Below are positions 33,629-42,730 of a stretch of 57,897 nucleotides of DNA, piece by piece; position 1 is the stretch's first letter, and each line of letters begins with the position of its first letter. The position numbers and the translations under genes were made by a program. The stretch covers positions 1 to 57,897 of the forward strand of contig JAIEOV010000052.1 of the NCBI GenBank assembly GCA_019750135.1, in the 5' to 3' direction. The stretch is from Reyranella sp. Lineage in GTDB: Bacteria; Pseudomonadota; Alphaproteobacteria; Reyranellales; Reyranellaceae. The notes beneath the pieces were generated by a model. It was not told the origin of the DNA and did not search any database. It saw only the letters and a list, made by a program, of their open reading frames with translations.

Positions 33629-34246
33629 TTACTCAGTTTCTTTGGAATACTTACTAGAAGGCAGCCGCCAGCCGCGATAGAGCGACATCAGGCGCAGGAA
33701 TAGGCACAGGCCGGCACCGAAGATCATGACCGGTAGATGCGGCAAGCCGAGCGTGAAGCCGAGCGCGATCGAGCCGGCGCCGGCCAGGGCCGCCACGGCG
33801 TAGAGCTCGGCCCTGAGCACGGTCGGGATCTCGAGCGTCAGAAGGTCCCGCGCCACGCCGCCGCCGATGCAGGTCACCATGCCCAGGACGGCCGCCACGA
33901 AGGGGTTGAGGCCGTAGGCCAGCGCCTTCTCGGTGCCGGTCACGGCGAACAGGCAGAGGCCCGCCGCGTCGAACAGCTGCACGGGCGTCTTCAGCCGGGC
34001 GATTTGGGCGGAGGCGAAGAAGCCAACCAGTCCGGCGGCGATGGTGATGGCGAAGTAGCGCCAATGGGCGATCGCGGCCGGCGGCACGGCGCCGATCAGG
34101 AGATCGCGGGCGATGCCCCCTGCCACGCCGGCGGCCCAGGCCACCACCAGCACGCCGAACAGGTCGAGCCGCTTGCGCACGCCCTGGGTGGCGCCGCTGA
34201 TGGCGAAGACGAAGGTGGCGCCGAGGTCCAACGCGTCGAACAACAT
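33629..34246 (-). CDS. Trimeric intracellular cation channel-like membrane protein (UPF0126/YadS)
   Basis: The 205-residue protein has seven predicted helices and the duplicated family motif: ATFVFAISGATQGVRKRLDL with GGIARDLLIGAVPP, and CLFAVTGTEKALAYG with GGGVARDLLTLEIP. Bacterial TRIC homologues conduct K+ or related ions, but the cellular role is poorly known. ATG 34246 gives the family N-terminus (MLFDALDLGA). The open frame continues to 34324, but that extension is not family-like. Confidence 0.88.
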   Translation of the reverse strand: MLFDALDLGATFVFAISGATQGVRKRLDLFGVLVVAWAAGVAGGIARDLLIGAVPPAAIAHWRYFAITIAAGLVGFFASAQIARLKTPVQLFDAAGLCLFAVTGTEKALAYGLNPFVAAVLGMVTCIGGGVARDLLTLEIPTVLRAELYAVAALAGAGSIALGFTLGLPHLPVMIFGAGLCLFLRLMSLYRGWRLPSSKYSKETE

Positions 34247-34310
34247 GGTCTGAAAGACTACACCGATTGCACCGACGTGCCGACATGGCAGAGTGAGGCA
34301 AGGAGAGGGC

Positions 34311-34982
34311 ATGGCCACAGGCACTTATCGCGACTGGCGAGTCTTTCGCTTCATGATCGGCCGCAAACGTCTGTTGGCGGCGACGGCGGCCGGCCTGGTC
34401 CTGCTGGCGCTGCTGCCAGCTGAGATCCGGCTGACGACGCGCTTCATCATGGCCTGGGACCTGACGGCGTTGCTCTACATCGGCGCCATCATGTGGATGA
34501 TCCGGAGCTCGACCGTCGAGGACTGCCACGACTATGCCGCGCTCAACGACGAGGGCGACTGGGTGATCCTGCTGCTGGTGGTCGCCGCCGTCTCCGCCAG
34601 CTTCATCTGCATCGCGGCCGAGATGCCGGCGCTGAAGTCGCCGAATCATTCATTGATGCTCGGGATCTTCATCACGGCGCTGACGGTGGTCCTGTCCTGG
34701 ACGTTCACTCACACCGTGTTCACCCTGCACTACGCCAATGTCTACTATCGGCCCGACGAGGACGGTCCTGGCGGATTGCACTTCCCCGGCCATCGCGATC
34801 CCGACTATCACGACTTCCTCTATTATTCCTTCGTCATCGGCTGCGCCTCGCAGACCGCCGACGTGTCCACTGAATCGCGCGCCATGCGCCAGCTGACCAT
34901 GGTGCACGGCATCGTGTCCTTCGCCTTCAACACCGCAATCCTGGCGCTGACAATCAATGTCGGCGCGAGCCTGCTCAGCTGA
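34311..34982 (+). CDS. DUF1345 membrane protein
   Basis: The 223-residue protein has about five transmembrane helices. It carries the DUF1345 pattern: WDLTALLYIGAIMWM, then WVILLLVVAAVSASFICIA and FTHTVFTLHYANVYY, followed by DYHDFLYYSFVIGCASQTAD. Function is unknown; it is an inner-membrane protein. ATG 34311 follows AGGAGAGG closely. It is divergent from the TRIC-like gene (64 bp apart) and is followed after two bases by the TspO-like gene, so the two are probably co-expressed. Confidence 0.88.
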   Translation: MATGTYRDWRVFRFMIGRKRLLAATAAGLVLLALLPAEIRLTTRFIMAWDLTALLYIGAIMWMIRSSTVEDCHDYAALNDEGDWVILLLVVAAVSASFICIAAEMPALKSPNHSLMLGIFITALTVVLSWTFTHTVFTLHYANVYYRPDEDGPGGLHFPGHRDPDYHDFLYYSFVIGCASQTADVSTESRAMRQLTMVHGIVSFAFNTAILALTINVGASLLS

Positions 34983-34984
34983 CC

Positions 34985-35476
34985 ATGCCGCGCAAGCGAC
35001 TGGTCGACCTGATAGGACTGGCCTTCTTCGTGGCGCTTTGCCTCGCCATCGGCGGGCTCGGCGGGGCGGTCGTCGCGACCAGCGTCGATACCTGGTACGC
35101 CGAGCTCGCCAAGCCGGCCTTCACGCCGCCCGACCGCGTGTTCGGCCCGGTCTGGACACTGCTCTATGTCCTGATGGCGATCGCCGCCTGGCGCGTGTGG
35201 CGCTCCGCCGATCGCGACACCAGGCGCGGGCCGCTGACGCTGTTTGCCCTGCAGCTCGCGCTCACACTCGGCTGGACCGTGGTGTTCTTCGGTTTGCAGA
35301 AGATCGGCGCCGCGCTGGCGACCATCGTCGTGCTCGATGTCGGCGTCGTGGTGACGACGCTCGCTTTCCGCGCGATCGACCGCTGGGCAGGGCTGCTGAT
35401 GCTGCCCTATCTCGCCTGGGTGGCCTTCGCCACCGTGCTCACCATCGCCATCTGGCGCCTCAACCCGACGGCCTAA
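34985..35476 (+). CDS. tspO: TspO/MBR-family membrane protein
   Basis: The 163-residue protein has five helices and the family signature WYAELAKPAFTPPDRVFGPV followed by WTLLYVLMAIAAWRVW. The C-terminal PYLAWVAFATVLTIAIWRLN is also typical. TspO proteins bind porphyrins and cholesterol-like ligands and modulate tetrapyrrole or stress responses. It starts two bases after the DUF1345 stop. Its own stop lies four bases from that of the convergent MFS gene. Confidence 0.9.
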   Translation: MPRKRLVDLIGLAFFVALCLAIGGLGGAVVATSVDTWYAELAKPAFTPPDRVFGPVWTLLYVLMAIAAWRVWRSADRDTRRGPLTLFALQLALTLGWTVVFFGLQKIGAALATIVVLDVGVVVTTLAFRAIDRWAGLLMLPYLAWVAFATVLTIAIWRLNPTA

Positions 35477-35480
35477 ACTA

Positions 35481-36923
35481 CTAATGCTCTTCGTGGCGGT
35501 GGTGGGTCGCGTCGTGGTTGCTCATGTCCTCGCCATCGTCGGCCTTGAGCTCCATGAACACCACCGACGACAAGATGGTCAGCACGCCCAGCGCCAGGAA
35601 GGCCTGCTGCACGCCATGCGCGATCGCGGCGGGATGGGAGTGCAGCTCAGGCGGCACGAAGATGGCGGCGATCAGCGCCGCGCCGGCCACGCCGAAGCTG
35701 ATGGCGAGCTGCTGGCCGGTGGCGGCGATGGTGCTGGCGGCGCTGGTCTGCTGGGCCGAGACGTCGGCGTACACCAGCGTGTTCATGCTGGTGTATTGCA
35801 TGGAGGTGAAAAACCCGAGCACGAAGGCCTGGCCCACGATCTGCCAGACCGGCGTCGCGGTGCCCACGGTCGCGAACGACAGGATCATCAGGCCGACGAC
35901 GACCGTGTTGCCGATCAGCACGTTGCGATAGCCGAGTCGCGCCAGGATCGCCGGCATGAAGGCTTTCAGCCCGATCGAGGCAACGGCCTGCGGCAGTACC
36001 AGCAGGCCCGACACGACCGGCGAGTAGCCCAGGCCGATCTGGTAGAGCAGGGGGAACAGGAACGGGATGCCGCCCAGGCCGAGCCGCGTGAAGAACCCGC
36101 CGCTCACCGCCGCGCGGAAGGTTCGTATGCGGAACAGCCCGAGATTGAGCAGGGGATAGGGCGTCAGCCGCGCACGGACGCCGTAGCCCGCGAGCAGCGC
36201 CGCCGAGATCGCCAGCATCGTCACGACGGCCGCCGTGCCGTGCGTGTGATCGCCGAACACTTCCAGGACGTAGGACAAGAGGGCGATGCCGCCACCGAAC
36301 AGCACCAGCCCCGCCATGTCGAGCCGATGGACCTTGGCCTCGCGATAGTCCGGCAGGTAGTGCGCCACGAAGTAGAGGCCGAGCAGGCCGACCGGCACGT
36401 TGACGTAGAACACGCCGGGCCAGTCGAGATAGGTGACGATCAGGCCGCCGGCCACCGGTCCCACCATCGGACCGATCAGGCTCGGGATGGCGACGAAGCT
36501 CATGACGCGCACCAGCTCCGCCTTGCCGAAGGTGCGGGCGAGCGTCATGCGGCCGACCGGCATCATCATGGCGCCGCCCATGCCCTGCAGCACGCGGCAG
36601 GCGACCAGCATCTCAAGGCTGGTCGCCAGGCCGCACAGCACCGACCCTAGGGTGAAGAGCCCGATCGCCGAGGCGAAGACCCGGCGCGTGCCGAAGCGGT
36701 CGGCCATCCAGCCGCTGATCGGGATGAACACCGCGAGGCTCAGCGTATAGCTTGCCAGCACCGACTTCACGTTGAGCGGCTTGACGTCCATCGCCTGGGC
36801 GATGGCCGGCACCGCGGTGTTGAGGATCGTGGTGTCGAGCGACTGCATGAAGAAGGCGACGGCGACGAGCCAGGGCAGCAGGCGTTGCACGGAAGCGTCG
36901 GGCTGTTCGGTCGTCGCGGCCAT
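35481..36923 (-). CDS. MFS drug-efflux protein (DHA2 family, EmrB/QacA type)
   Basis: The 480-residue protein has about 14 transmembrane helices. It shows the DHA2 motifs: SLDTTILNTAVPAIA (motif D1), GWMADRFGTRRVF (motif A), RVLQGMGGAMMMPVGR (motif B) and GPMVGPVAGGL (motif C). It should export drugs or other hydrophobic compounds by proton antiport. The His-rich tail (HDATHHRHEEH) could bind metal but is not diagnostic. ATG 36923 gives a family-like start; ATGs at 36941 and 36965 are alternatives. No membrane-fusion partner is encoded nearby. Confidence 0.9.
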   Translation of the reverse strand: MAATTEQPDASVQRLLPWLVAVAFFMQSLDTTILNTAVPAIAQAMDVKPLNVKSVLASYTLSLAVFIPISGWMADRFGTRRVFASAIGLFTLGSVLCGLATSLEMLVACRVLQGMGGAMMMPVGRMTLARTFGKAELVRVMSFVAIPSLIGPMVGPVAGGLIVTYLDWPGVFYVNVPVGLLGLYFVAHYLPDYREAKVHRLDMAGLVLFGGGIALLSYVLEVFGDHTHGTAAVVTMLAISAALLAGYGVRARLTPYPLLNLGLFRIRTFRAAVSGGFFTRLGLGGIPFLFPLLYQIGLGYSPVVSGLLVLPQAVASIGLKAFMPAILARLGYRNVLIGNTVVVGLMILSFATVGTATPVWQIVGQAFVLGFFTSMQYTSMNTLVYADVSAQQTSAASTIAATGQQLAISFGVAGAALIAAIFVPPELHSHPAAIAHGVQQAFLALGVLTILSSVVFMELKADDGEDMSNHDATHHRHEEH

Positions 36924-37014
36924 CGTCGACAGTCTGCCCATGCGGCGATGCAGCGGCAATTGCATTCAGCGCGGTGCGGTTTCCTGCTAGAGTTGCCCCG
37001 CTTCAGGAGGGGAT

Positions 37015-38016
37015 TTGCAACGTCGATCGTTCATTGGCGGTGTCGTCGCCTCGGCGGTTCTGCTCCGGGCCGTGCCGTCGTGCGCACAGGGCGATCCGCT
37101 GCCATCATGGAACGATGGGCCGAACAAACAATCGATCGTCGATTTCGTGACGCGCACGACGACGATGGGAAGCCGTGACTGGATACCAGTACCCGAGCGC
37201 ATCGCCACCTTCGACAACGACGGCACGCTGTGGACCGAGCAGCCCATGTACTTCCAGGTGGTCTTCGCTATGGATCGCATCAAGGCCATGGCCTCGCGGC
37301 ATCCGGAATGGCGGACGACGGAGCCCTTCCGTACGGTGCTGGCCGACGACCGCGCCCAGCTCGCCGCGTTGAGTGAGAGGGCCGTGGTCGACATCATTGC
37401 CGCGACGCACGCCGGTCTCACTTCCGAGCAGTTCCGGCAGACCGTGCTCGACTGGCTGGCGAGCGCACGCCATCCACGCTTCAACCGGCCTTATACGGAT
37501 CTCGTCTACCAGCCGATGCTCGAGCTTTTGGCTTTCCTGCGTGCCAACGGCTTCAAGACTTTCATCGTCTCCGGCGGCGGCATCGAGTTCATGCGGCCCT
37601 GGACCGAACGCGTCTACGGCATCCCGCCCGAGCAGGTCGTTGGGTCGTCGTCCGTGACGAAGTACGTGATGCAGGCGCCCGACCGGCCGGTACTGATGAA
37701 GGAGCCGAAGGTCGAGTTTCTCGATGACGGGCCGGGCAAGCCCGTCGGCATCAACCGCTTCATCGGCCGCCGCCCGGTCCTGGCCTTCGGCAATTCCGAC
37801 GGCGACCAGCAGATGCTGGAATGGACGGCGGCCGGAGAGGGCGCGCGCTTCATGGGCCTGATACATCACACCGATGCGGTCCGCGAATACGCCTACGACC
37901 GCAATTCGCCGGTCGGCCATCTCGACAAGGCGTGGGACGAGGCGGTGCGGCGCAAGTGGACGGTGGTCGACATGAAGAACGATTGGAAGGTCATCTACCC
38001 GTTCGAGCTCCGCTGA
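37015..38016 (+). CDS. Exported HAD-superfamily phosphatase
   Basis: The 333-residue protein has a twin-arginine-like signal (QRRSFIGGVVASAVLL) and the HAD motifs: FDNDGTLW (nucleophile Asp67 and acid/base Asp69), FIVSGGG (motif II) and AFGNSDGDQQM (motif IV). It should hydrolyse phosphate esters, possibly in the periplasm. The start is TTG 37015, directly after AGGAGGGGA. A LysR gene starts inside its stop codon (TGATG), so the two are translationally coupled. Confidence 0.87.
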   Translation: MQRRSFIGGVVASAVLLRAVPSCAQGDPLPSWNDGPNKQSIVDFVTRTTTMGSRDWIPVPERIATFDNDGTLWTEQPMYFQVVFAMDRIKAMASRHPEWRTTEPFRTVLADDRAQLAALSERAVVDIIAATHAGLTSEQFRQTVLDWLASARHPRFNRPYTDLVYQPMLELLAFLRANGFKTFIVSGGGIEFMRPWTERVYGIPPEQVVGSSSVTKYVMQAPDRPVLMKEPKVEFLDDGPGKPVGINRFIGRRPVLAFGNSDGDQQMLEWTAAGEGARFMGLIHHTDAVREYAYDRNSPVGHLDKAWDEAVRRKWTVVDMKNDWKVIYPFELR

Positions 38017-38954
38017 TGCTCAGGCGGCTGGAGATGATCGTGGCGATCGACCAGCACCGCAACTTCGGCCGGGCGGCCCGTGCGCTCGGCATCTCGCAGC
38101 CCTCGCTGACCCGCGCGCTGCAGGTCCTGGAGGCCGAGCTCGGCGTCCGCTTGTTCGAACGCGACAGGGCGGAATGCCAGCCCACGGAGTTCGGCCGCAT
38201 CATGTTGACGCGTGGTCGGCGCATCCTATCGGAACTGGAGGAGGCGAGGCGCGAGATCGCTCTGCTGCAGGGCCTGGAGACCGGCGAGTTCCGCATCGGC
38301 GCCGCGTCCTTCGTCACCCAACTCTGGCTCGGCGCGGCCATCGGCAAGCTGATGGCCGGCCATCCACGCCTCAAGGTGCGCAGCACCGAGCGCCCCTGGT
38401 ACCAGCTTGCCGACGCGCTCATGGCGTCCGAGGTCGACGTTGCGGTCGGCGAGGCGAGCGAGCTCGGCGCCACGCCCGAGATCGTGGTCAGTCGATTGCC
38501 GCGCCGACCCGGCGTCTTCATCTGCCGCACCGGCCATCCGCTGGTCGGGCACAACGACCTCAAGATGACGGACCTCGCCAAATACCCGCTGGCTGGACCG
38601 ATGCTGCCGCGGCGTATCGCCAATCATCTGCCCGCCCAGTCGGCGATGGGATCGCTGACCGACGGTGGCCTGTCGTTCCATCCCGCCATCCTGTGCGAGT
38701 CGTTCGCCGGCATCGGCGACCTGGTGGAGGCCTCCGATGCGCTGGGCATTTCGCCGCGCGCGTCGCTCGTCCGCCTGCGCCAGCGCGGCTTCGCCGTGCT
38801 GCCGTTCGACGCGCCCTGGCTCTGCACCGAGCAGGCCGTGATGTGGCGCGGCGACCGAATGAACCATCCCGCCCTCAAGACCTTTCGCGATGCCGTGCGT
38901 CGCTGCGAGGCGGCCGCCATGAGCGGCAGGGCGTCCTCCTCCGGCAACCCCTGA
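38016..38954 (+). CDS. LysR-family transcriptional regulator
   Basis: The 312-residue protein has the LysR helix-turn-helix (MIVAIDQHRNFGRAARALGI, then SQPSLTRALQVLEAELG) and a binding domain (LETGEFRIGAASFVTQLWLG, then LCESFAGIGDLVEA). It begins in the HAD stop codon (one-base overlap) and is thus co-transcribed with it. That is unusual, since LysR genes are normally divergent from their targets. A candidate target is the arylsulfatase gene 146 bases downstream, but no clear operator is visible there. Confidence 0.88.
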   Translation: MLRRLEMIVAIDQHRNFGRAARALGISQPSLTRALQVLEAELGVRLFERDRAECQPTEFGRIMLTRGRRILSELEEARREIALLQGLETGEFRIGAASFVTQLWLGAAIGKLMAGHPRLKVRSTERPWYQLADALMASEVDVAVGEASELGATPEIVVSRLPRRPGVFICRTGHPLVGHNDLKMTDLAKYPLAGPMLPRRIANHLPAQSAMGSLTDGGLSFHPAILCESFAGIGDLVEASDALGISPRASLVRLRQRGFAVLPFDAPWLCTEQAVMWRGDRMNHPALKTFRDAVRRCEAAAMSGRASSSGNP

Positions 38955-39100
38955 GGCGGCGAGCGGGGCAGCCGTCGTGCTATCGCACGATGCAGCCAGG
39001 CTATTGGAAAGCCGCCGCCCGTTCCTTCAAGAGCTTCGCGCGCGTACCGGGCAGATTCGCCGATGTCGTGTAGAGGGGCAGATGCCCCAAAGGAGGTTCG

Positions 39101-40654
39101 ATGAGGAAATCCTTGCTTGCGTTGGCGGTCGGCACGGCCCTGTCCGCCAGCCTGCCCCAGGCAACCTTCGCCCAGGCGCCGCAGAAGCCGCACATCGTCG
39201 TCATCTGGGGCGACGACATCGGCATCTGGAACATCAGCCACAACAGCCGCGGTATGATGGGCTACCAGACGCCCAACATCGACCGCGTCGCCCGCGAAGG
39301 TGTGGGCTTCACCGATTACTACGGCCAACAGTCGTGCACGGCCGGACGCGCCGCCTTCATCGGCGGCTCGGTGCCGGTGCGGAGCGGCATGACCAAGGTC
39401 GGCCTGCCCGGCGCCAAGCAGGGCTGGCAGAAGACCGACGTCACCATGGCGACGGTGCTGAAGAGCCAGGGCTATGCGACCGGGCAGTTCGGCAAGAACC
39501 ACCAGGGCGACCTCGACGAGCATCTACCCACGATGCACGGCTTCGACGAGTTCTTCGGCAACCTCTATCACCTCAATGCCCAGGAAGAGCCCGAGAACAT
39601 CGACTATCCCAAGAATCCGGCGTTTCGCCAGAAGTACGGTCCCCGCGGCGTGCTGAAGGCGAAGGCCGACGGCAAGGGCGGGCAGACGATCGAGGATACC
39701 GGCCCGCTTACCAAGAAGCGCATGGAGACGGTCGACGAGGAGACGTTGGCGTCGGCCAAGGAGTTCCTCGAGCGCAACGCGCGTGCCGGCACACCGACCT
39801 TCCTGTGGTGGAACGCCACGCGCATGCATCTGCGCACGCACGTCAAGGAAGCCAACCGCGGCAAGTCCGGGCAGGACGAGTATAGCGACGGCATGGTGGA
39901 GCATGATGGCCACGTCGGCGTGCTCTTGAAGGCGATCGATGACCTCGGCATCGCCGACAACACGATCGTCATGTATTCGACCGACAACGGGCCGCACTAC
40001 AACACCTGGCCCGACGCCGGCACCACTCCCTTCCGCAGCGAGAAGAACTCGAACTGGGAAGGCGCCTACCGCGTGCCGTGCTTCGTGCGCTGGCCCGGCC
40101 GTATCCCGGCTGGCACGACGCTGAACGGCATCGTCAGCCACGAGGACTGGCTCACGACCTTCGCAGCCGCCGCCGGTGCGCCGGACATCAAGCAGAAGCT
40201 GCTGCAGGGTGTCAGCCTGAACGGCCGTTCGTACAAGAACCATCTCGACGGCTATGACTTGACCGACTACCTCAGCGGCAAGACCAAGGATTCGCCACGC
40301 AACGAATTCTGGTACGTCAACGACGATGGCCAGATCGTCGCCATCCGCTACCAGGACTGGAAGTCGACCTTCCTGGAGAACCGTGGCGAGGCGTTCGGCG
40401 TGTGGCGCGAGCCCTTCGTCGAACTGCGCGTGCCGCTGCTCTTCAATCTGCGGCGCGATCCGTTCGAGAAGTCGCAGCACAATTCCAACACCTACAACGA
40501 CTGGTTCCTCGACCGCGTGTTCGTTCTGGTGCCAATGCAGGAGATGGCAGCGAAGTTCCTGCAGACGATGAAGGAGTTCCCGCCCAGCCAGACGCCCGGC
40601 GCCTTCAATCTCAGCAAGGTGCAGAGCCAGCTCGAATCCGCCACCAGCCGATGA
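39101..40654 (+). CDS. Type I arylsulfatase (exported)
   Basis: The 517-residue enzyme has a signal peptide (ending ATFAQAP). The Ca2+-binding aspartates lie in VIWGDDIG (about 35-42), and the sulfatase signature is CTAGR (Cys79 to Arg83) within QQSCTAGRAAF. Cys79 must be oxidised to formylglycine for activity. The matching enzyme is encoded at 40777. STDNGPHYNTWPDAG and SEKNSNWEGAYRVP are further family segments. It should hydrolyse sulfate esters in the periplasm. AGGAGG lies just before the start, behind a small GGGGC/GCCCC hairpin. Confidence 0.93.
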   Translation: MRKSLLALAVGTALSASLPQATFAQAPQKPHIVVIWGDDIGIWNISHNSRGMMGYQTPNIDRVAREGVGFTDYYGQQSCTAGRAAFIGGSVPVRSGMTKVGLPGAKQGWQKTDVTMATVLKSQGYATGQFGKNHQGDLDEHLPTMHGFDEFFGNLYHLNAQEEPENIDYPKNPAFRQKYGPRGVLKAKADGKGGQTIEDTGPLTKKRMETVDEETLASAKEFLERNARAGTPTFLWWNATRMHLRTHVKEANRGKSGQDEYSDGMVEHDGHVGVLLKAIDDLGIADNTIVMYSTDNGPHYNTWPDAGTTPFRSEKNSNWEGAYRVPCFVRWPGRIPAGTTLNGIVSHEDWLTTFAAAAGAPDIKQKLLQGVSLNGRSYKNHLDGYDLTDYLSGKTKDSPRNEFWYVNDDGQIVAIRYQDWKSTFLENRGEAFGVWREPFVELRVPLLFNLRRDPFEKSQHNSNTYNDWFLDRVFVLVPMQEMAAKFLQTMKEFPPSQTPGAFNLSKVQSQLESATSR

Positions 40655-40663
40655 TGTGGCGAC

Positions 40664-40698
40664 GCGCGCCGCCGCCTTTGCGGCGGCGCGCATTGTTT
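40664..40698 (+). terminator. Hairpin terminator after the arylsulfatase gene
   Basis: GCGCGCCGCCGC (40664-40675) pairs perfectly with GCGGCGGCGCGC (40680-40691) around a CTTT loop and is followed by ATTGTTT. A 12-bp GC stem with a T-rich tail fits an intrinsic terminator. The maturation-enzyme gene may then need its own promoter. Confidence 0.65.
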
Positions 40699-40776
40699 CG
40701 ATGGTCACCCATGCGCCGATGCACGGCCATTTGTATTCGGTGATCGCTCGTTCCTTGTTACGCTCGAGCCCTGGTA

Positions 40777-41739
40777 ATGGACACGTTGAACGCTCCGGCG
40801 GCCGTGACCGCCGACATGATCCGGATACCCGGCGGCACTTTCCGTATGGGCTCGGACCGCCACTATCCGGAGGAGGCGCCGGTCCACGCGGTCGCCGTCG
40901 ATGATTTCTGGATCGACGCCACGCCGGTCACCAACGCCCAGTTCCGCCGCTTCGTCGAGGCGACAGGCTATGTCACTTGGGCCGAGATCCCGCCCGACCC
41001 CAAGGATTATCCCGGCGCCAAGCCGAACATGCTGAAAGCCGGCGGGCTCGTCTTCACGCCGCCGACACGCGCCGTCGACCTGCGTGACTGGAGCCAATGG
41101 TGGCGCTTCACCTTCGGCGCGACCTGGCGGCGGCCCTACGGCAAGGGCAGCCATATCGGTGGGCTCGACGACCATCCGGTGGTGCAGGTCGCCTATCGCG
41201 ACGCCGAGGCCTACGCCAAATGGGCCGGCAAGGAGATTCCGACCGAAGCCGAGTGGGAGTTCGCGGCCCGCGGGGGCCTTATAGACACCGAGTTCGCCTG
41301 GGGCGATGAGCTCATGCCCGGCGGCAGGCACATGGCCAACACCTGGCAGGGCGAGTTCCCGCACGAGAACCTGAAGAGCGACGGCTGGGCGCGCACCTCG
41401 CCGGTGAAGACCTATCCGGCCAACGGCTACGGCGTGTTCGACATGATCGGCAACGTCTGGGAGTGGACCGCCGACTGGTACTCGTCGAAGCACGAGGCCG
41501 ACGCGCCGAAAGCCTGCTGCGTACCGCAGAACCCGCGTGGTGCTGCGCTCGAGGCGAGCTACGATCCGCGACAGCCGACCATCCGCATACCGCGCAAGGT
41601 GCTGAAGGGCGGGTCGCATCTGTGTGCGCCAAACTATTGCCGACGCTACCGACCGGCAGCACGTCATGCCGAACCGGTCGATACGTCGACGAGTCACGTT
41701 GGTTTCAGGTGCATTGTCAGAGGACGAGCAAAGCCATAA
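40777..41739 (+). CDS. Formylglycine-generating enzyme (sulfatase-modifying factor)
   Basis: The 320-residue protein has the FGE-sulfatase fold: MIRIPGGTFRMGSDRHYPEE near the N-terminus, PTEAEWEFAARGG, GNVWEWTADWY and KGGSHLCAPNYCRRYRPAAR. The last segment holds the copper-binding active-site cysteines Cys283 and Cys288. It oxidises the sulfatase-signature cysteine to formylglycine before export. It should activate the sulfatase at 39101. The CTAGR site of the decayed sulfatase behind it suggests it once served both. Confidence 0.93.
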   Translation: MDTLNAPAAVTADMIRIPGGTFRMGSDRHYPEEAPVHAVAVDDFWIDATPVTNAQFRRFVEATGYVTWAEIPPDPKDYPGAKPNMLKAGGLVFTPPTRAVDLRDWSQWWRFTFGATWRRPYGKGSHIGGLDDHPVVQVAYRDAEAYAKWAGKEIPTEAEWEFAARGGLIDTEFAWGDELMPGGRHMANTWQGEFPHENLKSDGWARTSPVKTYPANGYGVFDMIGNVWEWTADWYSSKHEADAPKACCVPQNPRGAALEASYDPRQPTIRIPRKVLKGGSHLCAPNYCRRYRPAARHAEPVDTSTSHVGFRCIVRGRAKP

Positions 41740-42388
41740 GCAACGACAGCAGAGACGACGACAGCAGAGACAAGGCAATCGCCACGAGTCGCCGCCGCAT
41801 GCTGCTTGCCGGCACGGCGCTCGCCGCGCCATCGGTACTCTGGCGGCCGGCTCCTCCGTGCAGCAGGCCCGGGCGAGTAGACGCCATGGGCCTGATGGGC
41901 TAGCGCGCGCCAACATCGACCGCATCGCCAACGAAGGCGCGATCTTCACCGACGCGTATGGCCAGCAGAGCTGCACCGCCGGGCGCGCCTCGTTCATCCT
42001 CGGTGAGGAGGCGCTTCGCACCGGCCTGCTGACCATCGGCATTCCGGGCGATCCGCACGAGGGTCCGGGCAGCCAGGTCTTCGCCAACTCGGGCAGTATC
42101 GGCTGGGTCGATCCCCTGGTCGGCTTCCGCGTCCGTCATCACCTGGCGCCGGGCCAGCACCTTTCGCTCGAGGCCGATATCGGCGGCTTCGGCATCGGCA
42201 GCCGCTTCTCGGCCGAGGCGCAGCTCGCCTACGGCATCGAGTTCGGCAATGCGCTGGGTATCAACTGGGCGGGTGTGCTGGGCTATCGCGCGCTCTATGT
42301 CGACTACACGCAGGGCTCGGGCTCGTCGTTCTTCGAGATGAACCTGTTGCAGCATGGCCCGCTGCTGGGTGTGCGCGGACGTTTCTAG
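41738..42388 (+). pseudogene. Chimeric pseudogene: decayed Tat sulfatase joined to an outer-membrane barrel end
   Basis: The first part (41738 to about 41840) reads SNDSRDDD...SRRRMLLAGTALAAPSVL, a twin-arginine signal. The expected ATG is ATA and overlaps the FGE stop. A frameshift near 41840 moves to the frame LAAGSSVQQARA. After a deletion it continues as ANIDRIANEGAIFTDAYGQQ, then SCTAGRASFILGEEALRTGL, a classical sulfatase core. Near 42070 it changes without a frame break into about 99 residues of a beta-barrel C-terminus (GWVDPLVGFRVRHHLAPG, ending LQHGPLLGVRGRF). Lost start, frameshift, missing catalytic domain and the fusion all speak for a pseudogene. Confidence 0.8.
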
Positions 42389-42730
42389 AAGGGAGCGAGC
42401 GAGGATGGTGACATCGGACGGCCTGCCAGCACTGCCAGCAACCATCTGCTTCTGCCTTAGGAGATACGCTACTCCTTGTAGAAGATGCGTTTTTGTGCGC
42501 CCTACGGCACGCAAAAAGTACCCGGGTATTGACGGGAGAAAGCACGGAAGTTATCGTTCGCCCTGATCTGGGCCTACGGCGCCGGCGGCGCGCGATGGCG
42601 CCATCTTCACCAAAGACGTGAAGGTGAGCCACGTCATCCGCAAGGTACTGCTGCGGCAGGTCGCGATCTTGAACTACGTCAACCCGTTCTGAGGCAAGCG
42701 CAGTGACGAACCAGCAAGCGGAGGTGCCCG
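42389..42730 (+). other. Gene-fragment region without an intact gene
   Basis: No intact ORF is supported. At about 42590-42692 one frame reads DGAIFTKDVKVSHVIRKV followed by LLRQVAILNYVNPF and a stop. This looks like the C-terminal end of a lost gene that I do not recognise. The segment 42470-42535 is unusually AT-rich for this DNA, with an imperfect TTTTTGTG...CGCAAAAA dyad. Confidence 0.5.
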
